Part shown: piece by piece, positions 1 through 6,290 of the stretch
How the letters are laid out: every line of letters starts with the position of its first letter
Numbering within the stretch: position 1 is the stretch's first letter
DNA from: Clostridia bacterium
GTDB lineage: Bacteria > Bacillota_A > Clostridia > Christensenellales > Aristaeellaceae
DNA length: 14,078 nucleotides
Assembly: GCA_017412025.1 (NCBI GenBank)
Contig: JAFQOY010000059.1
Coordinates: 1 to 14,078 of the forward strand
Direction: 5' to 3'
Notes under the pieces: generated by a model
What the model was told of the DNA's origin: nothing
What the model saw: the letters and a program-made list of their open reading frames with translations, nothing else
Databases searched by the model: none
Made by a program: the position numbers and the translations under genes

Positions 1-843
1 CTGCTTCGGCGTCACATACGCCGGTACGATAATCTCCTGACCGGCCTCTTCCTCCGTATATCCGCCGGTATATCCTTCGATCATCCCGCCGGCATATTCC
101 CCGATATACGCTTCAGAATACTCTCCGGTCTGTTCTTCGTATTCTTCGGTATATTCTTCGGTATATTCTTCGGTATATTCTTCGTACTCGCCGTACTCCT
201 CGGTATACGCTTCATACGCCTCGTACTCTTCGATATACTCTCCGGTATACTCTTCGTACTCCTCGTACTCTTCAATATATTCGCCGTGCTCTTCGGTGTA
301 CTCTTCGTACTCCCCGTACTCTTCGGTGTACTCGCCGTACTCTTCAGCGTACTCTTCGTACTCCTCATACGCCTCGTACTCTTCGGCATACTCCCCTGCG
401 TACGTCTCCTCATAGCCATACTCGCAGAGGATCATCTCTGCATCCTCTGCGCTCTCCGGCATCGGAACAGGGGCAAGCATCAGCGCATGCATGATTTCCG
501 GATCTGAAGCGTCAGCAACCTCCATCAGCCCTTCCGCCAGCTCCGCGCCATACAGCGGGGCATATGCCACCTGCATGCCCATCTCGTCATACACGACAAG
601 CTGACCGGAGGCGAGCGCCGCCATCTGCTCCTCGTCAAACGCGCTCATATCCACCCAATAGATGCTCTTTCCCTCAGAGACGGTCAGCATCGGCACAGAA
701 AAAATCTGCTCGGAGCCGTCCTCCATCGTCAGGACAATCTGCGCATTGAGGCCGTAATCGTCCTGAGCCAGCGCAAGCGGAGAGACCAGCGCAAGCAGCA
801 CGCTCAGCACCAGAGCCGACAGACTGCGGGTGACTTTTTTCAT
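1..843 (-). CDS. Secreted Glu/Tyr-repeat protein, partial (C-terminus outside window)
   Basis: The reading frame is open from an ATG at 843 to the window edge: 281 codons, no stop, so the C-terminus is missing. The start is set by AGGAGG at 853-858. Residues 1-26 form a Sec signal peptide (MKK, a hydrophobic core, then a likely cut after LALA, before Gln27) with no lipobox cysteine. Residues 27-141 look like a small globular region of ordinary composition. Residues 142-241 are low complexity: by my count 46 Glu and 27 Tyr in 100 residues and no Lys or Arg, built from EEY, GEY and TEEY units. Tyr recurs every 3 or 4 residues, as expected for one face of an alpha helix. Residues 242-265 become Gly-richer. 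I do not recognise the family. A surface or extracellular polyanion is an inference from the signal peptide and composition. The gene is transcribed alone, divergently from the Nudix operon. Confidence 0.85.
   Translation of the reverse strand, partial: MKKVTRSLSALVLSVLLALVSPLALAQDDYGLNAQIVLTMEDGSEQIFSVPMLTVSEGKSIYWVDMSAFDEEQMAALASGQLVVYDEMGMQVAYAPLYGAELAEGLMEVADASDPEIMHALMLAPVPMPESAEDAEMILCEYGYEETYAGEYAEEYEAYEEYEEYAEEYGEYTEEYGEYEEYTEEHGEYIEEYEEYEEYTGEYIEEYEAYEAYTEEYGEYEEYTEEYTEEYTEEYEEQTGEYSEAYIGEYAGGMIEGYTGGYTEEEAGQEIIVPAYVTPKQ
148..183. repeat. Three perfect tandem copies of a 12-bp unit inside the Glu/Tyr gene
   Basis: GGTATATTCTTC occurs at 148-159, 160-171 and 172-183 without a mismatch. 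Read on the minus strand each unit encodes one E-E-Y-T cycle. The rest of the Glu/Tyr tract encodes similar units with mixed GAA/GAG and TAC/TAT codons, so this block looks like the most recent expansion. Confidence 0.9.
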
Positions 844-940
844 ATCTGTTTATCCTCCTTTTTCGGGTAAACCAAGGGCTCGCAGAAAACCTTTGATCAG
901 GCCCATCCCCCTGCGCCCTGCCATACCAGCGTATGAAACC

Positions 941-969
941 ATTGTAAAACGGCCAGCTTCTTCTGTCAA
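941..969 (-). promoter_or_regulatory. Sigma-70-type promoter for the Glu/Tyr protein gene
   Basis: On the minus strand TTGACA (964-969) is followed after exactly 17 bases by TACAAT (941-946). The predicted start is near 934, giving a leader of about 90 nt before the ATG at 843. A small 5-bp hairpin (CATAC/GTATG) lies just downstream of the predicted start. Confidence 0.75.
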
Positions 970-1130
970 CTCCGCGGGCGGCTTTGCCAGGGATTTGCTT
1001 TCGTTTCACATATATCAGACGCAGCGCAGGCAGGGATTCTTCCCATGCGAGCCGAATTAAACAACGGAATTTACCGTATACGTGTCTACCGGCTCATAGA
1101 ATATGGATATTCATGCAAGGAGTGTCAGAT

Positions 1131-1694
1131 ATGGATGATCAGCAGCTGAGAGAAATCCCCTTTTCGTCGGAAACCATTTATGACGGCGCAATCCTGCGCG
1201 TTGAAAAATGGCAGGTCACCTGTCCCAACGGCCATGCCGCGCCGCGCGAGATCGTCGTGCACAAGGGCGCAGCGGCCGTCGTACCCGTCTATGAAGACGG
1301 CACGACGCTGCTGGTGCGCCAGCATCGCGTCAGCGTTGACCGTGTGACGCTTGAAATCCCCGCCGGAAAGCTCGACAGCTGGGACGAGGATCCCTACGCA
1401 TGCGCCGTGCGCGAGCTGGAGGAGGAGACCGGCCTTCAGGCCGGGCGCATGACGCTGCTCACCTCCGTGCTCACTACGCCCGGCTTCTGCACCGAAAAAA
1501 TCGCGATCTATCTGGCTCAGGAGCTCTCTCAGGGGCAGACGCATCCGGACGAGGACGAGTTCCTCGGCCTTGTGCGCATGCCGCTTGAGGAAGCCGTCTC
1601 TCTGGTCATGCGCGGCGAAATCCGCGACGGCAAGACCATCTGCGGCCTGCTGATGGCCAAGGCCGTTATCGACGGGCAGAAGGAGCGGGCCTGA
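1131..1694 (+). CDS. Nudix hydrolase, ADP-ribose pyrophosphatase type
   Basis: This 187-residue protein probably hydrolyses ADP-ribose or a related nucleoside diphosphate derivative to AMP plus a sugar phosphate, in the cytoplasm. The Nudix box spans residues 79-102: Gly79, Glu86, then RELEEETGL at 94-102 carrying the metal-binding glutamates. The first half has one more residue than the textbook G-x5-E-x7-REUxEExGU spacing (G-x6-E). Pro117 lies 15 residues after the box, where ADP-ribose pyrophosphatases characteristically carry a proline. The ATG at 1131 is chosen because AAGGAG (1117-1122) lies 8 bases upstream. An in-frame ATG at 1113 and longer extensions lack such a site. The stop overlaps the next start by one base (TGATG at 1692-1696), so the two genes are translationally coupled. 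Family is confident; the exact substrate is not. Confidence 0.9.
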   Translation: MDDQQLREIPFSSETIYDGAILRVEKWQVTCPNGHAAPREIVVHKGAAAVVPVYEDGTTLLVRQHRVSVDRVTLEIPAGKLDSWDEDPYACAVRELEEETGLQAGRMTLLTSVLTTPGFCTEKIAIYLAQELSQGQTHPDEDEFLGLVRMPLEEAVSLVMRGEIRDGKTICGLLMAKAVIDGQKERA

Positions 1695-3439
1695 TGTCCC
1701 GTCTGATTCCGCTTCTGCGCTGCTGGCATATCGAGGCGGAAACCCTGCCTGAAGAGCTGCTTCCCCAGCCGTCTGCCGCATCGTTTTCGCTGCCGGGCGC
1801 CGCAGCGCTTTGTGATTTTGCCGAGCTGCTCGGCGACTCCCCCGGCGATGCTCCGTCTGATCCTCAGCCTGCCGCGCGCGTCCCCTTTGCGCTTCCGGCG
1901 ATGATTCCCGATTCCATCCCCGGCAGCGTCACGCTGCGCTGTGAGATCGACTTCGGCGCATTCCGGGGCGATTACGCCGTGCTGACGATTGACCACATCG
2001 CCGGCCGCGGCAGCATCCTGCTCGGCGATCAGCAGATCGCCGCGTTTGACGGCGCTTGCGCCCATCGCGCCATCGCAGAGGCATTTGACCTGTCCGCCTA
2101 TCCGTGCATGCTCGCCGTCGATCTGAGCGGCGCGCTGCAGACCGGACGCAGAGAGACGCTCTCCATCCGCTTTGACGACGCGCGCCCTGCGGGCATATGC
2201 GGCCCTGTGATGCTGCATACCGCGCGCCTTGGGCGTCTCTCCCGCGTATCCATCACGCCTGACCCCGCACAGAAACTGCTCACGCTGCATGCGCAGCTGA
2301 CGGCAATGCATCCGGGCAAATTCATCCTGCGCGCGCAGCCCGTCCATCCGGACGGATCCGGCGACGCCATCCGTTCGCTCTCCTGCCGCCTTCAGGCCGG
2401 CGAAACCACGGACGTCAATCTGTCCCTGTTTGCCGCTCTGCCCGCTTTTTCCGCAGGCACGCCTTACTCGCCGGGCGCAATGAAGATCACGCTGCTTTAT
2501 CAGAAGGAAGGCGCTTCCTATTTCATTCCCTGCGACGGCGTGACGCTCATGTGCGGCTATCCGGGCAAAGCGCCCGGGTATGCGCTGCCGCTGACCGGGG
2601 AGGAGGCCATGCTTGCGCCCGACATGCTGCTTGAGCGCCTTCGGCCGCTTTGCATTCCTGCCGTCCGTTTGGCCGCGCCCGCGCCGGACGCATTCTGCCG
2701 CGCGATGACCCGAGCCGGAATCGCCGTCCGCATGAGCGACAATATCCCGCTGCGGCAGCGCCTGGAACGCATGCCATGCGCATGCTTTGCCGCCGAGCGC
2801 GTGGGCGAATACGGCGTCGTCTCTGCAGAGGGTTCCGCATGGCAGATGGGCTCCATGGTGCAGCTGCCCCGTCCGGTCGATCCCTCGATGACCGCCGCCG
2901 AGCTGGTCCGCGAAATCGCGGGCATGCCGGTCGATCCTGCGCGCGCCGACGCCGCCAATACACTGGCGCAGCTGCGCGCCGTCTGCATCCGCATGCGCGC
3001 GGAAGCCGCGCGGCAGGGGCATTATTCCGGCGCGCTCTGCGCGCCCGGCGAATGGGCTGCGCCCGATATCGCCGAAAGCCTCCGAACCGCGTTTGCGCCG
3101 ATGCACATCAGTGCGCAGCCTCTCTATGGCGCATGGTGGGTTTCCTCGCGCTTCAGCGCCTCGATCCAGGCGTTCATCCCCGGCGGCGCATATACGGCCA
3201 ATGATCCGCTGATCGTCTGCGCCGCGCTTGAGGATGCGGATGGCCTGGAGCTTGCGCGCCTGCGCGCGCCGTGCCGCTGCACGGGCGGCTATATCGGCGT
3301 GCTGGAAGCGCAGCTGCCGGAGCATGCCTGTGTGCTGACGCTGCGCACCTCGCTGACGCTGCACGGCGATGTGCTTGAAGAGAGCTCAATACCCGTCTAT
3401 GTCGGCGAACGCGGTCCGCTTGAGGCTGCGTTCAAATAA
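1694..3439 (+). CDS. GH2-like multidomain protein, probably catalytically degenerate
   Basis: This 581-residue protein has no signal peptide and its start overlaps the Nudix stop by one base. Residues about 60-165 resemble the N-terminal jelly-roll sugar-binding domain of family 2 glycoside hydrolases. The stretch ending in GICGPVMLHTA (167-177), then a beta-rich segment at about 183-285, resembles the step into the GH2 Ig-like domain. Residues 311-350 (a 'LERLRPLCIPAVRL' helix and strand, then 'AGIAVRMSDN') match the start of the GH2 TIM barrel, where active enzymes read 'lk.lg.NaVRtsHyp...GilV.dE'. The barrel is short, about 160 residues against roughly 300. I cannot find the catalytic Asn-Glu pair or the nucleophile Glu. 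Residues 440-470 (SGAL to AFAPMHIS) resemble the junction to the C-terminal beta domain of beta-mannosidases. A binding protein or pseudoenzyme is inferred. The gene is certain, the fold assignment moderate. Confidence 0.85.
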   Translation: MSRLIPLLRCWHIEAETLPEELLPQPSAASFSLPGAAALCDFAELLGDSPGDAPSDPQPAARVPFALPAMIPDSIPGSVTLRCEIDFGAFRGDYAVLTIDHIAGRGSILLGDQQIAAFDGACAHRAIAEAFDLSAYPCMLAVDLSGALQTGRRETLSIRFDDARPAGICGPVMLHTARLGRLSRVSITPDPAQKLLTLHAQLTAMHPGKFILRAQPVHPDGSGDAIRSLSCRLQAGETTDVNLSLFAALPAFSAGTPYSPGAMKITLLYQKEGASYFIPCDGVTLMCGYPGKAPGYALPLTGEEAMLAPDMLLERLRPLCIPAVRLAAPAPDAFCRAMTRAGIAVRMSDNIPLRQRLERMPCACFAAERVGEYGVVSAEGSAWQMGSMVQLPRPVDPSMTAAELVREIAGMPVDPARADAANTLAQLRAVCIRMRAEAARQGHYSGALCAPGEWAAPDIAESLRTAFAPMHISAQPLYGAWWVSSRFSASIQAFIPGGAYTANDPLIVCAALEDADGLELARLRAPCRCTGGYIGVLEAQLPEHACVLTLRTSLTLHGDVLEESSIPVYVGERGPLEAAFK

Positions 3440-3451
3440 GATCAAAGCGTT

Positions 3452-3487
3452 TCCCCCTTCCGCCGTCAGCAGACGGCGGAAGGGGGA
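3452..3487 (+). terminator. Hairpin terminator after the Nudix/GH2-like operon
   Basis: A 16-bp perfect stem (3452-3467 with 3472-3487, core CCCCCTTCCGCCGTC) closes a 4-base loop, AGCA. It starts 12 bases after the stop codon. The following bases (TTTCTGCTTC) are only moderately T-rich, so intrinsic termination may be incomplete. Confidence 0.75.
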
Positions 3488-3549
3488 TTTCTGCTTCCCT
3501 GCACAGAACATGTTTTCTGTCATATCATCCATATAATATATAAATCATA

Positions 3550-3578
3550 TTGACATCCGCTTCTTTCAGTGCTATACT
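3550..3578 (+). promoter_or_regulatory. Consensus promoter of the amino acid ABC operon
   Basis: TTGACA (3550-3555) and TATACT (3573-3578) are separated by exactly 17 bases. The 30 bases upstream are very AT-rich (3526-3549), like an UP element. The transcript should begin near 3585, leaving a leader of about 48 nt. Confidence 0.8.
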
Positions 3579-3611
3579 TTATCACATTAAAGCACTAACA
3601 TAATAAAGTAT
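3568..3611. promoter_or_regulatory. Overlapping inverted repeats at the -10 and start site, candidate operators
   Basis: Two perfect inverted repeats overlap the core promoter. AGTGCT (3568-3573) pairs with AGCACT (3591-3596). ATACTTTAT (3574-3582) pairs with ATAAAGTAT (3603-3611). Both span the -10 box and start region, where a bound dimer would block polymerase. Which of the two, if either, is the real site cannot be told from the sequence. Confidence 0.4.
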
Positions 3612-3632
3612 TCGTTGAGAGGGGATTCCGTT

Positions 3633-4454
3633 ATGAAAAAGATGATCGCTGTTCTGCTGACCGCAGCGCTGCTCCTGACCGCCGCTTTTGCCGTCGCCGA
3701 GGATACCGGTCTGGCCAACGTCCTTGCCAAGGGCAAGTTCGTCATGGGCTTTGACGAGGCGTACCCGCCGATGGGCTTTGTGGATGAAAACGGCGAACAC
3801 GTCGGCTTCGATATCGACCTGGCGAAGGAAGTCGCCGCGCGCATGGGCGTTGAGCTCGTGCTGCAGCCGATCTCCTGGGACGCCAAGGAGCTGGAACTCA
3901 ACGGCGGCAACATCGACTGCATCTGGTCCGGCCTGACCATCACCCCTGAGCGCAGGGAGCAGATGCTCTTCACCATGCCGTATCTGGCCAATGAGCAGAT
4001 CATGGTCGTCATGGCCGATTCCGGCATCGCCTCCGTCAATGACGTCGCAGGCAAGGTGCTGGGCACGCAGGCCGGTTCCGCTTCCGTCGACGTGCTTGAG
4101 GCCAATCCCGAAATCAAGGACTCTCTTTCCGAGATCGCGCTGTCCGACGACTTCGTCGCCGCGCTGATGGATCTGCGTCTGGGCGGCATCGATGTGCTGC
4201 TGATCGACTCCGTCGTGGGCAACTATTACATCAGCCAGCAGGCTGATCCTTCCCAGTTCATCGTCCTGCCCGAGGTGCTGCAGGCCGAGGAATACGGCAT
4301 CGCCGTGCGTCAGGGCGAACAGACCCTGGCCGACGCCATCAACGCGCAGCTGATCGCCATCTGCGAGGACGGTACGCTCGACGCCATCCGCGCCGCGTGG
4401 TTCGCCAACGACGTGACCACCGTCGCCAAGTATGCGCCCGAATACAAGAAATAA
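3633..4454 (+). CDS. Amino acid ABC transporter substrate-binding protein (family 3)
   Basis: This 273-residue extracytoplasmic receptor delivers a polar amino acid to the permease encoded next to it. Residues 1-22 are a signal peptide (MKK, Leu/Ala core, AFAVA before Glu23). No lipobox cysteine is present, which is unusual for a Gram-positive binding protein that is normally lipid-anchored. Family 3 hallmarks follow: FVMGFDEAYPPMGFVDENG (residues 36-54), GFDIDLAKEVA, and the W-DAKELELNGGNIDCIWSGLTIT block leading to TPERR, whose arginine normally contacts the ligand carboxylate. A later conserved aspartate lies in VLLIDSVVGNYY. The 'WDAKELELN' form resembles Firmicutes polar amino acid or cystine receptors, but the ligand is not certain. 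The ATG at 3633 is chosen for the GAGAGGGG site 8 bases upstream; a TTG at 3615 is less likely. It is the first gene of a three-gene operon. Confidence 0.93.
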   Translation: MKKMIAVLLTAALLLTAAFAVAEDTGLANVLAKGKFVMGFDEAYPPMGFVDENGEHVGFDIDLAKEVAARMGVELVLQPISWDAKELELNGGNIDCIWSGLTITPERREQMLFTMPYLANEQIMVVMADSGIASVNDVAGKVLGTQAGSASVDVLEANPEIKDSLSEIALSDDFVAALMDLRLGGIDVLLIDSVVGNYYISQQADPSQFIVLPEVLQAEEYGIAVRQGEQTLADAINAQLIAICEDGTLDAIRAAWFANDVTTVAKYAPEYKK

Positions 4455-4468
4455 GCGATTCTCCAAGT

Positions 4469-4504
4469 TGCGAATGAGGCTGCCTGCGTGCAGCCTCATT
4501 CGCA
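4469..4504 (+). promoter_or_regulatory. Intercistronic hairpin between binding-protein and permease genes
   Basis: A perfect 15-bp stem (TGCGAATGAGGCTGC at 4469-4483 with 4490-4504) closes a 6-base loop. It starts 15 bases after the stop codon and no T-run follows, so it is more likely an mRNA-stabilising or partially attenuating element than a full terminator. Such elements are common after binding-protein genes, where more receptor than permease is needed. Confidence 0.65.
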
Positions 4505-4553
4505 CGTCATCCCCTCCGTTTTCTCTCTTTCATCATCTGCCGTGAGGTTCCAT

Positions 4554-5219
4554 ATGAAGTATTTCAACAATCCGCAGGCGTTTCTCAAGCTGCTCTCCTC
4601 CATGCAGGGCGGCTTCACGACCACGCTGACCATCTTCTTCCTGACGCTGCTGTTTTCCATCCCGCTGGGCATGGTCATCGCGCTGCTGCGCATGAACAGG
4701 CGGCGCGTCATCTCCTTCCCCATCTCGCTGTATATCCTCGTCATGCGCGGCACGCCGCTGATGCTGCAGCTCTTCGCCATCTACTTTGCGATTCCGATGT
4801 TCCTGGGCTTCAACCTCGACCGCCTCTCAGCGACCATCGTCGCCTTCTCTCTCAACTATGCGGCCTATTTTGCCGAAATTTTCCGCGGCGGCATCATGTC
4901 CATCCCCGTGGGCCAGCATGAAGCCAGCCAGGTTCTGGGACTGACGAAGCTGCAGGCCTTCTTCCACATCGTGCTGCCGCAGGTTTGCAAGCGCGTGCTG
5001 CTGCCCGTCTCCAACGAGGTCATCACGCTGGTCAAGGATACCTCTCTGGCCAACATCATCGCAGTCAGCGAGCTGTTCCGCGCGGCGAAAAACGAGGCCA
5101 GCCGCACCGCATCGGTCGAGCCGCTGTTTGTCGCCGGCCTGTTCTATCTGCTGATGAACGGCGTGGTCACGCTTGTCTTCAGCCATCTCACCCGCCGCAT
5201 GGAATACTACAAGGACTAA
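4554..5219 (+). CDS. Amino acid ABC transporter permease (HisM/GlnP type)
   Basis: This 221-residue inner-membrane permease forms the translocation channel with the flanking receptor and ATPase. The N-terminus carries the family start 'MQGGFTTTLTIFFLTLLFSIPLGMV' (residues about 16-40 region), then several hydrophobic segments including YILVMRGTPLMLQLFAIYF, where the RGTP motif is typical of polar amino acid permeases. The coupling helix is the EAA loop EASQVLGLTKLQAFFHIVLPQ, with its Glu-Ala start, central Gly and terminal Leu-Pro; it docks on the ATPase. The last hydrophobic segment ends in RRMEYYKD. The start at 4554 is preceded by GAGG 6 bases upstream. An in-frame GTG at 4542 is possible but overlaps that site. 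It lies 99 bases after the receptor gene, across the hairpin at 4469-4504, and 13 bases before the ATPase gene. Confidence 0.93.
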   Translation: MKYFNNPQAFLKLLSSMQGGFTTTLTIFFLTLLFSIPLGMVIALLRMNRRRVISFPISLYILVMRGTPLMLQLFAIYFAIPMFLGFNLDRLSATIVAFSLNYAAYFAEIFRGGIMSIPVGQHEASQVLGLTKLQAFFHIVLPQVCKRVLLPVSNEVITLVKDTSLANIIAVSELFRAAKNEASRTASVEPLFVAGLFYLLMNGVVTLVFSHLTRRMEYYKD

Positions 5220-5232
5220 GGAGGCGTGCCGT

Positions 5233-5988
5233 ATGCTGCAGGCAATTGACATCAAAAAGAGCTTTGGCACAACCGGCGTGCTCAAGGGCGTATCCATTCA
5301 GGTTTCCCGCGGCGAAGTCGTGGCGATTATCGGCCGCAGCGGCTCGGGAAAGAGCACGCTGCTGCGCTGCGTGAACCATCTGGAGACGATCGACAGTGGC
5401 GAAATCCGTATCGGCGGAGACGCCATGGTCACAACCGGCGAAGACGGAAAGGCCGTATACAAAAAGGACAGGGAGCTTCGCAGCATCTGCCTGAAGATGG
5501 GTATGGTGTTTCAGGATTACAACCTCTTCCCGCATTACTCCGTGCTCAAAAACCTGACGGCGCCCCAGCAGCTGGTCTTAAAGCGCGGCGCGAAGGAAGC
5601 GGAAGAGAAGGCGCTTTCCCTGCTTGAAAAGGTCGGCCTGGCCGACAAGGCAAACGAATACCCGTGCAACCTCTCCGGCGGCCAGTGCCAGCGTGTGGCC
5701 ATTGCCCGCGCGCTGGCGATGGATCCGGAAATCCTCTGCTTTGACGAGCCCACCTCCGCGCTTGACCCGCAGCTGACGCACGAGGTACTCACCGTCATCC
5801 GTCAGCTGGCCGAGGAAAAGCGGACGATGATCGTCGTCACGCATGAGATGAACTTTGCCCGCGACGTCGCCGACCGCGTGATCTACATGGAAAACGGGCT
5901 CGTCGCGGAGGACGGCCCGGCCAAAGAGGTGCTCGGCGAAAATCGCAGCGCCGCCATCCGCGCGTTTGCAGGCGATTCGGCATATTGA
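5233..5988 (+). CDS. Amino acid ABC transporter ATP-binding protein (GlnQ type)
   Basis: This 251-residue cytoplasmic ATPase powers the importer. All core motifs are intact: Walker A GRSGSGKST (34-42), Q-loop Gln94 in MVFQDYN, signature LSGGQ (147-151), Walker B ILCFDE (167-172), the D-loop SALD and switch His204. The stretch between Walker A and the Q-loop (about 60-88, containing TTGEDGKAVYKK) looks somewhat longer than in most GlnQ proteins. AAGGAGG (5218-5224) overlaps the stop of the permease gene and sits 8 bases before the ATG, consistent with coupled translation. The protein lacks the C-terminal extension of PotA-type ATPases, so it fits the short amino acid importer class. The operon ends at the gene-free region 5989-6290. 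Confidence 0.95.
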   Translation: MLQAIDIKKSFGTTGVLKGVSIQVSRGEVVAIIGRSGSGKSTLLRCVNHLETIDSGEIRIGGDAMVTTGEDGKAVYKKDRELRSICLKMGMVFQDYNLFPHYSVLKNLTAPQQLVLKRGAKEAEEKALSLLEKVGLADKANEYPCNLSGGQCQRVAIARALAMDPEILCFDEPTSALDPQLTHEVLTVIRQLAEEKRTMIVVTHEMNFARDVADRVIYMENGLVAEDGPAKEVLGENRSAAIRAFAGDSAY

Positions 5989-5993
5989 ATTCC

Positions 5994-6022
5994 ATCAAAA
6001 AAACACCGTTCTCCCGGTGTTT
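5994..6022. terminator. Left terminator copy, hairpin with upstream A-tract
   Basis: AAACACCG (6001-6008) pairs with CGGTGTTT (6015-6022) around a 6-base loop. Seven A residues (5997-6003) precede it, so on the minus strand it is a full hairpin plus U-tract. On the plus strand the 3' T-run is cut to three. A weak second hairpin (AGACT 6024-6028 with AGTCT 6038-6042) followed by T6 (6042-6047) could finish plus-strand termination of the importer operon. Confidence 0.65.
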
Positions 6023-6064
6023 CAGACTGTTGACATAAGTCTTTTTTCTGATTGAATGCCGTTC

Positions 6065-6220
6065 GCCACTCCTTCCACCATCCTTCGGATGGTCCCCCTC
6101 CCTCAAGAGGGAGGCATCAAAAATGCTTATCAGAACAAGATTCTCTAATTCTGATAAACTTCGTTGGAGGCTCCCTCTTGAGGGAGCTGGCTGCCGAAGG
6201 CAGACTGAGGGAGTGCTTGA
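6065..6220. repeat. Inverted pair of two-hairpin repeat modules (MITE/REP-like)
   Basis: Two related modules face each other. The left has hairpins ACCATCC-TTC-GGATGGT (6077-6093) and CCTCCCTC-AA-GAGGGAGG (6097-6114). The right has GCTCCCTC-TT-GAGGGAGC (6170-6187) and CTGCC-GAA-GGCAG (6191-6203). The reverse complement of the left aligns with the right, including a terminal GGAGTG. The arm of the second hairpin differs in sequence but still pairs. Between them a 9-bp stem, TTATCAGAA (6127-6135) with TTCTGATAA (6149-6157), sits at the centre. From memory, similar 'gagggagctg-gccgaaggc-actgagggag' units are dispersed in many gut Clostridia genomes. No coding sequence is credible here. Confidence 0.7.
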
Positions 6221-6244
6221 GGCGCTCTTTGTCGACACGCTGCG

Positions 6245-6283
6245 CAATCAAAAAAACACCGGTCTCCCGGTGTTTTTTGATTG
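6245..6283. terminator. Bidirectional terminator between importer operon and amylase gene
   Basis: A near-perfect palindrome: ACACCGG (6256-6262) pairs with CCGGTGT (6267-6273) around TCTC, extended by five A/T pairs, one bulged A (6250) and CAATC/GATTG. A7 upstream and T6 downstream give U-tracts in both directions. It begins 8 bases beyond the amylase stop codon, so it is that gene's terminator. Confidence 0.9.
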
Positions 6284-6290
6284 CCCCTGT

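Noticed and set aside
81..419. A Lys/Ser/Thr-repeat frame (KSTxST) and a hydrophobic frame at 286-507
   Set aside because: Both are out-of-frame readings of the Glu/Tyr repeats; the frame in use has a signal peptide, AGGAGG site and promoter.
120..420. CRISPR-like spacing of repeats
   Set aside because: Units are 9-12 bases, contiguous, in coding phase, with no spacers.
1081..1130. A promoter for the Nudix operon (TAGAAT near 1097-1102)
   Set aside because: No -35 box at proper spacing could be found, so I cannot support a specific site.
1529..3364. A 611-codon open frame on the minus strand
   Set aside because: It lies antisense to the GH2-like gene and reads as Arg/Ala/Gly-rich noise without domains; long antisense frames are expected in GC-rich coding DNA.
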